In this document: positions 43,703-52,093 of the stretch, one piece after another
How the letters are laid out: each line of letters opens with the position of its first letter
Numbering within the stretch: the stretch's first letter is position 1
Assembly (NCBI RefSeq): GCF_018135625.1
Contig: NZ_CP073078.1
Span: forward strand, 3,876,501 to 3,940,500
Direction: 5' to 3'
Source of the DNA: Phenylobacterium montanum
GTDB lineage: Bacteria; Pseudomonadota; Alphaproteobacteria; Caulobacterales; Caulobacteraceae
Length of the DNA stretch: 64,000 nt
Position numbers and translations under genes: made by a program
The notes under the pieces: model-generated
What the model was told of the DNA's origin: nothing
Database searches by the model: none
What the model saw: the letters and a program-made list of their open reading frames with translations, nothing else

Positions 43703-44767
43703 GTGAGGCACGAAAAAGCCGGCCTGCTGCTCGATCTCGCCCGGCGCCTCGCCGCCAGCGCCGAGGGCCTGACCCTGGACGAGATGGCCCAGGCGATCGG
43801 GGTCGGGCGGCGCACGGTGGAGCGGATGCGCGACGCGCTCTGGAGCCTGTTCCCCAACCTGGAGGAAGTGGAGGACCCGCCGACCAAGCGCTTCCGCATC
43901 GCCGGCGGGCTGGACGGCCTGTTCCAGAACCCGACACCGGAGGAGCTGGTCGAGCTCAGCAAGGCCGCCGACGCCCTGCGCGCCGCCGGCGCCCCGGCGC
44001 GGGCGGCGGCGCTGAACGCGCTGGAGGCCAAGGTCCGCTCGGCCATGCGCGGGGCGGCGCTGAGGCGGGTCGGGCCGGACGTCGAGGCCCTGATGCGGGC
44101 CGAGACCATCGCGGTGACCGCCGGCCCGCGGCCGTTCGAGGACGAGGCGGTGATCGGCGCCATCCGCGAGTCGATCAAGGCCCTGCGCGCGCTGGAGTTC
44201 CGCTACGAGGGCGGTTCAAGGCCGGGCGAGCGGCGGCGGGTGGCGCCGTTCGGGATCATGTTTGGCCACAACAACTATCTCGTCGCCGCCGAGTTGGGAT
44301 CGCAGACGCCGCGCACCTTTCGCTTGGACCGCATCGCCGACCTGGAGGTGCTGGAGATCACCGCGGCGGCGCCCGAAGGCTTCGACCTGCAGGACTTCGC
44401 CCACCGCTCGTTCGGCATCTACCAGGGCGAGGGTCCGGAGGCGGTGGTGCTGCGGATCGCGCCGGAGCGGGCCGACGACGCCCTGCGCTGGCGCTTCCAC
44501 CCCAGCCAGACCGCCGAGCTCCAGGCCGACGGATCGGTGATCGTGCGCTTCACCGCCGCCGGCATGCTGGAACTGGCCTGGCACCTGTTCACCTGGGGGC
44601 CGGCCGTGCGCGTGCTGGCGCCGGAGAGCCTGCGGCAGGTGATGGTCACGGAGCTCGAAAAGGCGCTGGCGGCGCATGGACCCCCACCCCCTTGCGGGGA
44701 GGGGGCAGGGGGTGGGGGTGTCAGCATCGAGGCTGCCGGGCGGGGCGATCCATTGATCAAGACCTGA
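43703..44767 (+). CDS. WYL-domain transcriptional regulator (YafY-like)
   Basis: 354 residues from GTG 43703 (AAGGA 6 bases upstream). N-terminal winged HTH (LLLDLARRLAASAEGLTLDEMAQAIGVGRRTVERMRDAL in ~6-45), linker, WYL domain (~150-225; LRALEFRYEG, RVAPFGIMFGHNNYLVAAEL) and a C-terminal WCX-like domain (~240-325). WYL domains bind ligands, often nucleotides or nucleic acid. The final ~25 residues (PPPPCGEGAGGGG and beyond) are encoded by a GC-rich repeat and are not part of the fold. Likely autoregulated through the motif at 43674. Confidence 0.9.
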   Translation: MRHEKAGLLLDLARRLAASAEGLTLDEMAQAIGVGRRTVERMRDALWSLFPNLEEVEDPPTKRFRIAGGLDGLFQNPTPEELVELSKAADALRAAGAPARAAALNALEAKVRSAMRGAALRRVGPDVEALMRAETIAVTAGPRPFEDEAVIGAIRESIKALRALEFRYEGGSRPGERRRVAPFGIMFGHNNYLVAAELGSQTPRTFRLDRIADLEVLEITAAAPEGFDLQDFAHRSFGIYQGEGPEAVVLRIAPERADDALRWRFHPSQTAELQADGSVIVRFTAAGMLELAWHLFTWGPAVRVLAPESLRQVMVTELEKALAAHGPPPPCGEGAGGGGVSIEAAGRGDPLIKT

Positions 44768-44810
44768 GCCGACACCCCACCCCAACCCCTCCCCGCAAGG
44801 GGGAGGGGCT
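44681..44810. repeat. Inverted pair of GC-rich palindromic repeats
   Basis: Copy 1 (44681-44721) and copy 2 (44771-44810) are inverted relative to each other and share CCCCCTTGCGGGGAGGGG and TGGGG/GTGTC segments. Each contains its own hairpin. Copy 1 lies inside the 3' end of the WYL coding sequence; copy 2 follows the stop and could act as a bidirectional terminator between convergent genes. Confidence 0.75.
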
Positions 44811-45227
44811 CTACTGGCCGTAGCGCGCGATATAGGCCAGCGCGCTCGGGGTAAGTTCGAAGGCGCCTTCCTCAGCGGCGCTCTCGTCCCAGGGCTCGTC
44901 GGCGAGGGCCATGGCCGGTTGGCCCGCGCGGACGTCGTCGACGATGCGGAAGATCTCGTCCTCGCGCTCGTCCCAGATCACCGAGACCTCGAACAGGCGA
45001 TGCGCCTCGCGCCCCAGGGGGCCGCTGATCACCGGATCGGCGATGCGGCGGGAGCTGAGGCTCAGCCTGACCCGGCCGGCGCCCATCGGCTCCTGCACAT
45101 CGGCATATTGCAGGATGGCGTTGATCAGGTCGCCCGAGGGCGGACGGCGCTCGACCTGAACCTTCGCCGCGGCGGTCCGGCGGCTGTGCGAGGCGGTGCG
45201 TCCCTTGGCGTAGGCGGCGTAGGCCAT
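44811..45227 (-). CDS. Hypothetical protein, possible WYL-regulated gene
   Basis: 138 residues (MAYAAYAKGRTASHSRRTAA), basic at the N-terminus and acidic toward the C-terminus (DEREDEIFRIVDDV). AAAGGAG with 6-base spacing precedes ATG 45227. No family is recognised; the composition and SD support a real gene. The 17-bp motif shared with the WYL promoter lies 49 bases upstream of its start. It converges with the WYL gene across the repeat pair. Confidence 0.65.
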   Translation of the reverse strand: MAYAAYAKGRTASHSRRTAAAKVQVERRPPSGDLINAILQYADVQEPMGAGRVRLSLSSRRIADPVISGPLGREAHRLFEVSVIWDEREDEIFRIVDDVRAGQPAMALADEPWDESAAEEGAFELTPSALAYIARYGQ

Positions 45228-45275
45228 GTCGATCTCCTTTGGCGCTGGGCCAGTGAGGAGACCTTAGAAAGCTGA

Positions 45276-45292
45276 TGCGTCAGAATCGGTCG
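45276..45292. promoter_or_regulatory. Candidate WYL-regulator operator, copy 2
   Basis: TGCGTCAGAATCGGTCG matches the motif at 43674-43690 at 16 of 17 bases. It lies 49 bases upstream of the minus-strand hypothetical gene and 123 bases upstream of folE, so it could control either or both. Confidence 0.6.
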
Positions 45293-45414
45293 TATCGCTA
45301 CGGCATGCTTGACGGCTCGCGCCCGAGCGGCGATTGCGCTGGCGACCCTTGCCGATCCGGGCCTGATCCACCACGTGCGGTGAAGCGTAAGAGGCGGCGC
45401 GCGGAGACCATGGA

Positions 45415-46002
45415 ATGACGAAGCCCACCCAAGCCGAGGCTGAGGCCGCCGTCCGCACCCTGATCGAATGGGCGGGGGATGATCCCAGCCGCGAGGGCCT
45501 GCTCGAGACCCCCAGCCGGGTGGCCAAGTCCTATCGCGAGCTGTTCGCCGGCTACGAGGTCGATCCGCGGCAGTATCTGGAAAAGACCTTCGAGGAGGTC
45601 GGCGGCTATGACGAGCTGGTGATCCTGAAAGACATCCGCGTGGTCAGCTTTTGCGAGCACCACATGCTGCCGGTGATCGGCCGGGCGCACGTGGGCTATC
45701 TGCCGACCAATCGGGTCGTGGGCATCTCCAAGCTGGCGCGGGTGGTCAACGGCTTTTCCCGCCGCCTGCAGATCCAGGAAAAGCTGACCGCCGAGATCGC
45801 CGAGGCGATCCAGGACATCCTGCAACCCGCGGGCGTCGGCGTGGTGATCGAGGCCGAGCACAGCTGCATGACCCTGCGCGGGGTGAACACCGCCGGCTCG
45901 ATGTTGATGACCAGCCGCCTCCTGGGCGTGATCCGCGACGACCCGCGCACGCGCCAGGAATTCCTGCGCCTGGCCCGCAGCGACGGCGCGCCGCTCCGCT
46001 GA
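45415..46002 (+). CDS. folE: GTP cyclohydrolase I
   Basis: 195 residues, usual length. Family signatures: [21 protein letters not shown] (~22-42), zinc ligands Cys and His in [10 protein letters not shown] (~80-84) and Cys in [10 protein letters not shown] (~150), and the pterin-site region [19 protein letters not shown]. It converts GTP to dihydroneopterin triphosphate for folate synthesis. ATG 45415 is preferred; an overlapping ATG at 45410 is immediately closed by TGA. Possible regulation by the WYL-associated motif upstream is uncertain. Confidence 0.96.
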   Translation: MTKPTQAEAEAAVRTLIEWAGDDPSREGLLETPSRVAKSYRELFAGYEVDPRQYLEKTFEEVGGYDELVILKDIRVVSFCEHHMLPVIGRAHVGYLPTNRVVGISKLARVVNGFSRRLQIQEKLTAEIAEAIQDILQPAGVGVVIEAEHSCMTLRGVNTAGSMLMTSRLLGVIRDDPRTRQEFLRLARSDGAPLR

Positions 46003-46072
46003 ACCATTTGACGGCGCCGCCGGTCGCCGACACTCTGCCCAGGTCACGACTTGGGGGAGTATCGAGCGCGTC

Positions 46073-46897
46073 ATGCCTAACCGACCGGCGAGTTCGGCGC
46101 AGCGGCCCCTGGCCCTGGTGACCGGCGCCTCGGCGGGCCTCGGCGCCGCCTTCGCCCGGGCCTACGCCGCCAAGGGCCATGACCTCGCCCTGGTCGCCCG
46201 CCGGGCCGGCCGGCTGGAGGCCCTGGCGCGTGAGCTGAAGGACGCCCACGGGACCCAATCCCTGGTGATCCCCGCCGACCTGTCCGAGCTCGACGCCCAC
46301 ATTCCGGTGCTGGACGCCATCGAGGCCGAGGGCCGCCATGTGGACGTGCTGGTCAACAACGCCGGCTTCGGCATTCCCCAGAGCTTCACCACCGTGCCCT
46401 GGAGCCGCCAGCGCGAGTTCCTGATGACCCTGGTCGTCACGGTCTGCGGCTTCGCCCACGGGGTGATCCCGGGCATGGCCTCGCGCGGCCGCGGCTCGAT
46501 CATCAACATCGCCTCCCTGGCCGCCTTCTCGCCCGGCGTGGCGGGCAACAGTCTCTATCCGGGGGCCAAGAGCCTGGTGCTCAAGTTCAGCCAGGCGCTG
46601 GATGCGGAATATCGGGAGCGGGGGATCAAGGTCACCGCCGTCTGCCCCGGCTTCACCAGGACCGAGTTCGGCGAAAAGGCCGGGGTGCAGGAGATCATGG
46701 ACCAGGCGCCGCGCATGTTCTCCCAGACCGCCGAGGAGGTGGCGCGCGTCACTATCGCCGCCAATGAAGCCGGACGACTGGTGTTCGTGCCCGGCCTGCA
46801 CAACAAGATCGCGGCCCTGCTCATGCGGCGCCTGCCGCAAGGGCTGGTCCGCGCAGCCATCGCCGCCGGCTCGGCGAAATATCACCTGGAGGAATAG
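46073..46897 (+). CDS. SDR-family oxidoreductase
   Basis: 274 residues. Classical SDR: LVTGASAGLGAAFARAYAAKG near the N-terminus, LVNNAGFG at ~92, catalytic Ser in NIASLAAFS and Tyr-x3-Lys in SLYPGAKS, and VCPGFTRTEFGEKAG. The DltE-like NADP-dependent subgroup is suggested by the N-terminal LVARRAGRLEALA. Substrate unknown. It ends 4 bases before the GMC oxidoreductase, with its SD overlapping the SDR end, so the pair is an operon and may act on the same alcohol or steroid-like compound. Confidence 0.9.
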   Translation: MPNRPASSAQRPLALVTGASAGLGAAFARAYAAKGHDLALVARRAGRLEALARELKDAHGTQSLVIPADLSELDAHIPVLDAIEAEGRHVDVLVNNAGFGIPQSFTTVPWSRQREFLMTLVVTVCGFAHGVIPGMASRGRGSIINIASLAAFSPGVAGNSLYPGAKSLVLKFSQALDAEYRERGIKVTAVCPGFTRTEFGEKAGVQEIMDQAPRMFSQTAEEVARVTIAANEAGRLVFVPGLHNKIAALLMRRLPQGLVRAAIAAGSAKYHLEE

Positions 46898-46901
46898 ACC
46901 C

Positions 46902-48467
46902 GTGGCGGACGCCTTCGACATCATCATCATCGGCAGCGGCGCGGGCGGCGCGACCCTGGCTCAGCGCCTGGCCCCCACGGGCAAGAAGATCCTGATCCTG
47001 GAGCGCGGCGAGCACCTGCCGCGCGAGGTCGAGAACTGGGACCCCAAGACCGTCTTCATCGACAAGAAGTACAACACCAAAGAGCAGTGGTACGACCTCA
47101 AGGGCAAGCCGTTCGTCCCGGCCACCCACTATTGGGTCGGCGGCAACACCACCTTCTATGGCGCGGCCCTGATGCGCCTGCGCAAGGGCGATTTCGAGCG
47201 CACCCAGCACGCCGGCGGGATCTCGCCCGAGTGGCCGATCAAGCTCGCGGACATGGCCCCCTACTACGACGAGGCCGAGCGGCATTGGCGGGTGCACGGC
47301 GCGCGCGGCGTCGACCCCACCGAGACCGGCGACGAGCCGCCCTACGCCTATCCGGCGATCAAGGACGATCCCGGCATCGCCAAGCTGCGCGTCCACCTGG
47401 AGCAGCAGGGCTGGAAGCCGTTCTCCCTGCCGCTGGGCGTCGACCTGGACCAGGAGCACCCGGTCACCTCGGCCTGCATCAAGTGCAAGACCTGCGGCGG
47501 CTATCCCTGCCTGGTCAAAGCCAAGTCGGACGCCCGAACCCTGGCCATCGAGCCGATCCTGCATCTGCCCAACGTCACCCTTTTGACCGGCCGCAAGGTC
47601 GTGCGGCTGGAGACCGACGGCGCCGGCAGGAGCGTCACCGAGGTGGTCTGCGAGACCGAGCATGGCGAGGAGCGCTGGAACGGGGACATCGTCGCCCTGG
47701 CCGCCGGGGCGGTGAACACGGCGGTGATCCTGCAGGCCTCGCACAACGCCGCCCACCCGAACGGACTGGCCAACGGCTCCGACCAGGTCGGGCGCAACTA
47801 CGCCTTCCACACCCTGACCGCGATGGTCTCGCTGACCGCCGCGCCGGTGGACACGGTGTTCCCCAAGACCCTGGCGGTGAACGACTTCTACTGGAACGAC
47901 CCGCGCGGCGGCTTCGACCTGCCGATGGGCCACATCCAGATGCTGGAATACATGTCCGGCAAGACCCTGGAAGGCCAGGTCTCCGACTGGCTGCCGCCGG
48001 CCCTGGCGCCCGACCACCTGATGGACGCGATGGCCCACCGGATGCTGAGCATGCTGGTGATCTCCGAGGACCTGCCCATGCCCGACAACCGCGTGCGGCT
48101 GGGCCGCGACGGGCGCATCAACCTCGACTACACCCACAACAATCTCGAGGGGCACGAGCGGCTGGTGAAGACCCTGGATGCAGCCCTCGACGGCTTCGTC
48201 GACCGGGCCCACCCGATCTCGCAGCACCACTTCGACCTGAGCTCGCTCTTGCCGCTCTACGGCACGGCGCACCAGGTCGGCACCACCCGCTTCGGCCACG
48301 ACCCGAAGAGTTCGGTGCTGGACGTCAACTGCAAGGCGCACGAGTTGGACAACCTCTATGTGGTCGATTCCAGCTTCTTCGTCTCCAGCGCCGCGGTGAA
48401 CCCGACCCTGACCATCGTCGCCAACGCCATGCGGGTCGGCGACCACCTGAAGGAGCGGCTGGGATAG
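46902..48467 (+). CDS. GMC-family FAD oxidoreductase with a Cys cluster
   Basis: 521 residues from GTG 46902 (GGAGG 9 bases upstream). FAD motif IIIIGSGAGGATLAQRLAP at the N-terminus, HYWVGGNTTFYGAAL (~78-92), DIVALAAGAVNTAVIL, and the C-terminal active-site segment with GTAHQVGTTRFGHD and NPTLTIVANAMR. It oxidises an alcohol or sugar substrate. Unusual: Cys192, Cys195, Cys198 and Cys203 form a C-x2-C-x2-C-x4-C cluster in the middle of the protein, which could hold an Fe-S cluster as reported for bacterial FAD-glucose dehydrogenase. A large interrupted palindrome follows the stop. Confidence 0.88.
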   Translation: MADAFDIIIIGSGAGGATLAQRLAPTGKKILILERGEHLPREVENWDPKTVFIDKKYNTKEQWYDLKGKPFVPATHYWVGGNTTFYGAALMRLRKGDFERTQHAGGISPEWPIKLADMAPYYDEAERHWRVHGARGVDPTETGDEPPYAYPAIKDDPGIAKLRVHLEQQGWKPFSLPLGVDLDQEHPVTSACIKCKTCGGYPCLVKAKSDARTLAIEPILHLPNVTLLTGRKVVRLETDGAGRSVTEVVCETEHGEERWNGDIVALAAGAVNTAVILQASHNAAHPNGLANGSDQVGRNYAFHTLTAMVSLTAAPVDTVFPKTLAVNDFYWNDPRGGFDLPMGHIQMLEYMSGKTLEGQVSDWLPPALAPDHLMDAMAHRMLSMLVISEDLPMPDNRVRLGRDGRINLDYTHNNLEGHERLVKTLDAALDGFVDRAHPISQHHFDLSSLLPLYGTAHQVGTTRFGHDPKSSVLDVNCKAHELDNLYVVDSSFFVSSAAVNPTLTIVANAMRVGDHLKERLG

Positions 48468-48474
48468 GCTTTAT

Positions 48475-48589
48475 GCGTGGTTCGAGACGCGTCCCTTTCG
48501 GGTCGCTCCTCACCATGACGAGGTTTGTTAAAGCCCACTCAAATCAGTCATGGTGAGGAGGCCGCGTTAGCGGCCGTCTCGAACCACGC
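48475..48589. repeat. 115-bp interrupted palindromic repeat element
   Basis: Outer arms GCGTGGTTCGAGACG (48475-48489) and CGTCTCGAACCACGC (48575-48589) are perfect complements, as are inner arms CTCCTCACCATGAC (48506-48519) and GTCATGGTGAGGAG (48547-48560). The element sits between two convergent genes and is of the dispersed intergenic type found in alphaproteobacteria; it could also act as a bidirectional terminator. Confidence 0.8.
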
Positions 48590-48596
48590 CCCCGAA

Positions 48597-49319
48597 CTAT
48601 TCCCCGCTCACCGCGGTCCACGGCACGGCGTGGGCGCGGCCAGAGCCCAGGGCCACCACCACCGGCGCGCCGGCGAACAGACCTGCGAACGCCTGATCAC
48701 GCACGTTGAGCCCGCCGGCATAGGCGCCGAAGGCCGGCAGGATCACCCGGCGGCCGTCGGTGACGAAACAGCGCCTGCGCACGCTGCGCCCGCGCGCCGA
48801 CACGCGCGCGCTGGGATGCAGGTGGCCGGCCGCCTCGCCGGACGACGGCCCCGCCAGGGGCTCGTGGCGAAGGATCATGGAGCCGACGGACAGTTCATCG
48901 GCCACCTCGCCCGGCAGGCGCCGCGGCCCGTCGGCGTCGTGATTGCCCACCACCCAGATCAGGATGCGGCCCCGCGCGATCGCCGCCACCTTGGCCTCGT
49001 CCTTGGCCGCCATGCGCGCTTCGGCGCCGCCGTCATGCAGGGTGTCGCCCAGCAGCACCACCGCCCGCGCCGACAGGGCTTCGGCCTCGGCCGCCAGGCG
49101 CCTGAGGGTCTCGCCGGTATCGTAGGGCGGCAAAAGCTGGCCACGGGCGGCGAAGGCCGAGCCCTTCTCCAGGTGCAGGTCGGCGGCGACCAGCATCCCT
49201 TCCGCCTCGATCCACAAGGCGCCGGAGGGGCGCAACAGCGCCTCGACCCCCGCCACACCGGCGCGGACCCCGCCGCAGGGGCTAGACGCGAACTGGCTGA
49301 CCCGCACAGCTGCGCTCAC
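48597..49319 (-). CDS. pdeM: Ligase-associated DNA damage response endonuclease PdeM
   Basis: 240 residues from GTG 49319, overlapping the helicase stop by 4 bases (GTGA). Calcineurin-like phosphoesterase with metal ligands in VAADLHLEKG, LLGDTLHDGG, VVGNHDADGP and AGHLHPSA, in that order. The PdeM family is found beside ligase-associated DEXH helicases and is thought to act in DNA repair. The associated ATP-dependent ligase and exonuclease of the full set are not in this window. Confidence 0.88.
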   Translation of the reverse strand: MSAAVRVSQFASSPCGGVRAGVAGVEALLRPSGALWIEAEGMLVAADLHLEKGSAFAARGQLLPPYDTGETLRRLAAEAEALSARAVVLLGDTLHDGGAEARMAAKDEAKVAAIARGRILIWVVGNHDADGPRRLPGEVADELSVGSMILRHEPLAGPSSGEAAGHLHPSARVSARGRSVRRRCFVTDGRRVILPAFGAYAGGLNVRDQAFAGLFAGAPVVVALGSGRAHAVPWTAVSGE

Positions 49320-51769
49320 GCCAGGGCCTCGGCGATCAGGGCGTTCAGCGAGGCCGCCTCCAGGATCATGTCGCCGGCTCGCCCGGGCACGCTCTCGCGG
49401 CCGATCTCGACCAGGGCCGGCACGGCGAAGGGCGACAGCTTGGGCAGGTTCAGCACCCGAAGCCGCCCCTTGACCCGTTTCAGCAGGTCGCCCAGGCGCG
49501 CGATGTCCAGCTGGCCGGTGGCGGCCTCGGTCCGGGCGCATTCGAGCAACAGGTGGTCGGGCTGGTGGCGGCGAAGCACGTCGTAGATCAGATCCGATGA
49601 GAAATTCACCTGTCGGCCGGACTTCTCGTGCCCCGGAAAGCGCCGTTCGATCAAGCCCGAGATCAGGGCGCACTGGCGGAAAGTGCGCTTCATCATGAAG
49701 CTCTCGTCCAGCCAGGCTTCCAGGTCGTCGCCCAGCATGTCCTCTTGCAACAGGGCGTCGAAGTCGAGCCCGTCCATCGGCTCCAGCGCCCAGATGCAGA
49801 CCGAATAGTCGTTGGCCACAAAGCCCAGCGGCCCCACCCCCAGCCGGTCCAGCCGCCGGGTGAGCAGCATGGCCAGGGTGGTGTGGGCCAGCCGCCCGTC
49901 GAACGGATAGGCGATCATGAAATGCCGCTTGCCGTGCGGAAAGGTCTCGACCAGCAGTTCGTCCGCCTGCGGAATGCCGGCATGGTCCTTCTGGGCGTGC
50001 AGCCATTCCTGGACATCGAACGGCAGGGCGCGCCAGGCTTCCTCGTCCTGGATCATGCGGCGCACGCGCTTGGCCAGATAGGTCGACAGCGGAAACTTCG
50101 ACATGCCGAAGCTCGGGATCCGGGGCTCCGGATCATTGGAGCGGGTGACCAGCACGTCGGCGCCGACAATGCCCTCGAAGCGCCAGATCTGGCCGCCGAA
50201 GACGAAGGTGTCGCCGCTGGTCAGGCCCTCGACATAGTATTCCTCAAGCTCGCCCAGCTTGCGGCCGGGCACGCCGCGCCGGCCCATCAGGCGCAGGTTC
50301 AGGATCGCCGCCCCGACGATGGCCCCACAGTTCAGCCGGTGGCGCAGGGCCGTCTCGCCGTTGCGCACCCGCCAGAGCCCGTCACGCCCCTGAACGATGC
50401 GGCGGAAGTGATCGTAGGTCTTCAGGGCGTAGCCGCCGGTGGAGACGAACTCGAGCACCCGGTCGAACATGGGCCGCGTGACGTCAGCGAAGGGTGCGGC
50501 GGTGGTTATCTCCGTGAACAGATCATCGGCGCTGAAAGCCTCGCCGCAGGCCACGCCCATGATGTGCTGGGCCAGCACGTCCGGCGCGCCGGTGCGGATC
50601 GGGTCGCCATCCAGGGCGTTCTCGGCCACCGCCTCGCGCGCGGCCTGGCATTCCAGCATCTCGAAGCGGTTGGCGGGCACCAGGAGGGCCCGCGAGGGCT
50701 CGTCCAGCCGGTGGTTGGCGCGGCCGATCCGCTGCACCAGGCGCGAGGAGCCCTTGGGCGCCGCCAGCTGGATGACGATGTCCACCGCCCCCCAGTCGAT
50801 GCCGAGGTCCAGGGTCGAGGTGCAGACCACCGCGCGCAGGTCGCCCCGGGCCATGGCCGCCTCGACCTTGCGCCGCTGCTCGGCCGACAGGGAGCCGTGG
50901 TGCAGGGCGATCGGCAGGTTGTCGTCGTTCAGCCGCCACAGCTCCTGGAAGGCGAACTCGGCCTGCCAGCGGGTGTTGACGAAGACGAGGGCCGTCTGCG
51001 AGCGGCGGATGACGTCATAGACCTCGGCCATGGCGTGCTGGGCGGTGTGGCCGGCCCAGGGCACGCGGTTTTCCGACAGCAGCACGTCGATCACCGCCGG
51101 CGCGCCGGGCTCGCCCATCACAAGATCAGCCATGGCCGGCGCCGGGGTCAGCCAGCGGCGGATCATGTCGGGATCGTTGACCGTGGCTGATAGGCCCACC
51201 CGGCGCATCTGCGGCGCGAAGCTCTGCAGCCGGGCGAGGCCGAGGGAGAGCAGGTCGCCGCGCTTCGACGAATGGATGGCGTGGATCTCGTCGATCACCA
51301 CGCACCTCAGGTCCTCGAAATAGCGCCGCGAGCCCTCCCAGGCGCAGAACAGGGCCAGCTGCTCTGGGGTGGTCAGCAGCATGTCCGGCGGGTGGAGGCG
51401 CTGGCGCTGGCGCTTGGCCACGCTCATGTCGCCGGTGCGCGCCTCGATGGTGATCGGCAGCTTCATCTCGGCCGCCGGGGCGCGCAGGTTGCGCTCGACG
51501 TCCGTGGCCAGAGCCTTCAGCGGCGAAATGTAGAGGGTGTGCACGCCCGGCGGCGTATTAGGCTTGGGCCGCTGGCTCAGCTCCACCAGGCTAGGCAGGA
51601 ACCCGGCCAGGGTCTTGCCGCCGCCGGTAGGCGCGATCAGCAGGGTGTCGCGGCCCTCCTGCGCCTTCTGCAGCATGGCCAGCTGATGCGCCCGCGGCCG
51701 CCATCGCCGCCCGTCGAACCAGTCGGCGAAACGCGGTGGCAGAAGCGTCAGGGGCGCGGCGCCGTCCAT
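49316..51769 (-). CDS. Ligase-associated DNA damage response DEXH-box helicase (Lhr-like)
   Basis: 817 residues, the Lhr-Core length. SF2 helicase motifs in order: Q-motif region RPHQLAMLQKA, Walker A APTGGGKTLAGFLPS (~48-55), DEXH box VIDEIHAIHSSKRGD (~150), SATVNDPD, then helicase C with VFVNTRWQAEF, CTSTLDLGIDWG and QRIGRANHR. C-terminal winged-helix and beta-bundle domains follow. It translocates 3' to 5' on single-stranded DNA in repair. ATG 51769 opens a short operon with pdeM. Confidence 0.92.
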   Translation of the reverse strand: MDGAAPLTLLPPRFADWFDGRRWRPRAHQLAMLQKAQEGRDTLLIAPTGGGKTLAGFLPSLVELSQRPKPNTPPGVHTLYISPLKALATDVERNLRAPAAEMKLPITIEARTGDMSVAKRQRQRLHPPDMLLTTPEQLALFCAWEGSRRYFEDLRCVVIDEIHAIHSSKRGDLLSLGLARLQSFAPQMRRVGLSATVNDPDMIRRWLTPAPAMADLVMGEPGAPAVIDVLLSENRVPWAGHTAQHAMAEVYDVIRRSQTALVFVNTRWQAEFAFQELWRLNDDNLPIALHHGSLSAEQRRKVEAAMARGDLRAVVCTSTLDLGIDWGAVDIVIQLAAPKGSSRLVQRIGRANHRLDEPSRALLVPANRFEMLECQAAREAVAENALDGDPIRTGAPDVLAQHIMGVACGEAFSADDLFTEITTAAPFADVTRPMFDRVLEFVSTGGYALKTYDHFRRIVQGRDGLWRVRNGETALRHRLNCGAIVGAAILNLRLMGRRGVPGRKLGELEEYYVEGLTSGDTFVFGGQIWRFEGIVGADVLVTRSNDPEPRIPSFGMSKFPLSTYLAKRVRRMIQDEEAWRALPFDVQEWLHAQKDHAGIPQADELLVETFPHGKRHFMIAYPFDGRLAHTTLAMLLTRRLDRLGVGPLGFVANDYSVCIWALEPMDGLDFDALLQEDMLGDDLEAWLDESFMMKRTFRQCALISGLIERRFPGHEKSGRQVNFSSDLIYDVLRRHQPDHLLLECARTEAATGQLDIARLGDLLKRVKGRLRVLNLPKLSPFAVPALVEIGRESVPGRAGDMILEAASLNALIAEALA

Positions 51770-51815
51770 GGCTGACGGCTATAGCATGTTCCCGGTTTGT
51801 TTTGGGAGGGGCGAC

Positions 51816-52040
51816 TCAGTTTGAAAACAGCGCAGCGGCGGCAAGGACAAGAAGCGCAATCGCCGCGAGGAGGCACACCGTCCGCCCAACCGCAAAGGCG
51901 CGAGGGGCGCTGCGGCGATCAATCCAGCCGCGCCGCCCCGGGAGAGAGCCCTGGCGCCCAGAGTAGTGAAAAGCCCAGAGCTGAAGTGCCGCGACCGCCA
52001 TGAGTCCGGCAACCTCAAGCAACCTTGGTACGGGAAACAC
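51816..52040 (-). CDS. Small two-helix membrane protein
   Basis: 74 residues from GTG 52040 (GGAG 7 bases upstream). Two hydrophobic helices (~8-24 and ~55-73: VCLLAAIALLVLAAAALF) flank a basic loop (GRQGSLPGRRGWIDRRSAPR). No family is recognised. It lies between the helicase start and the acyltransferase and could be lost from standard annotation because of its GTG start. Confidence 0.55.
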   Translation of the reverse strand: MFPVPRLLEVAGLMAVAALQLWAFHYSGRQGSLPGRRGWIDRRSAPRAFAVGRTVCLLAAIALLVLAAAALFSN

Positions 52041-52093
52041 TTGCCTGCTCCATTCCTGTCGAGGCCGTCTTTGGCGGCAAAAATCGCCGCCTC

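Noticed and set aside
46821-48446. 541-codon minus-strand open frame opposite the GMC oxidoreductase
   Set aside because: Long only because stop codons are rare in this G+C-rich sequence; the plus-strand GMC gene has SD, motifs and full length.
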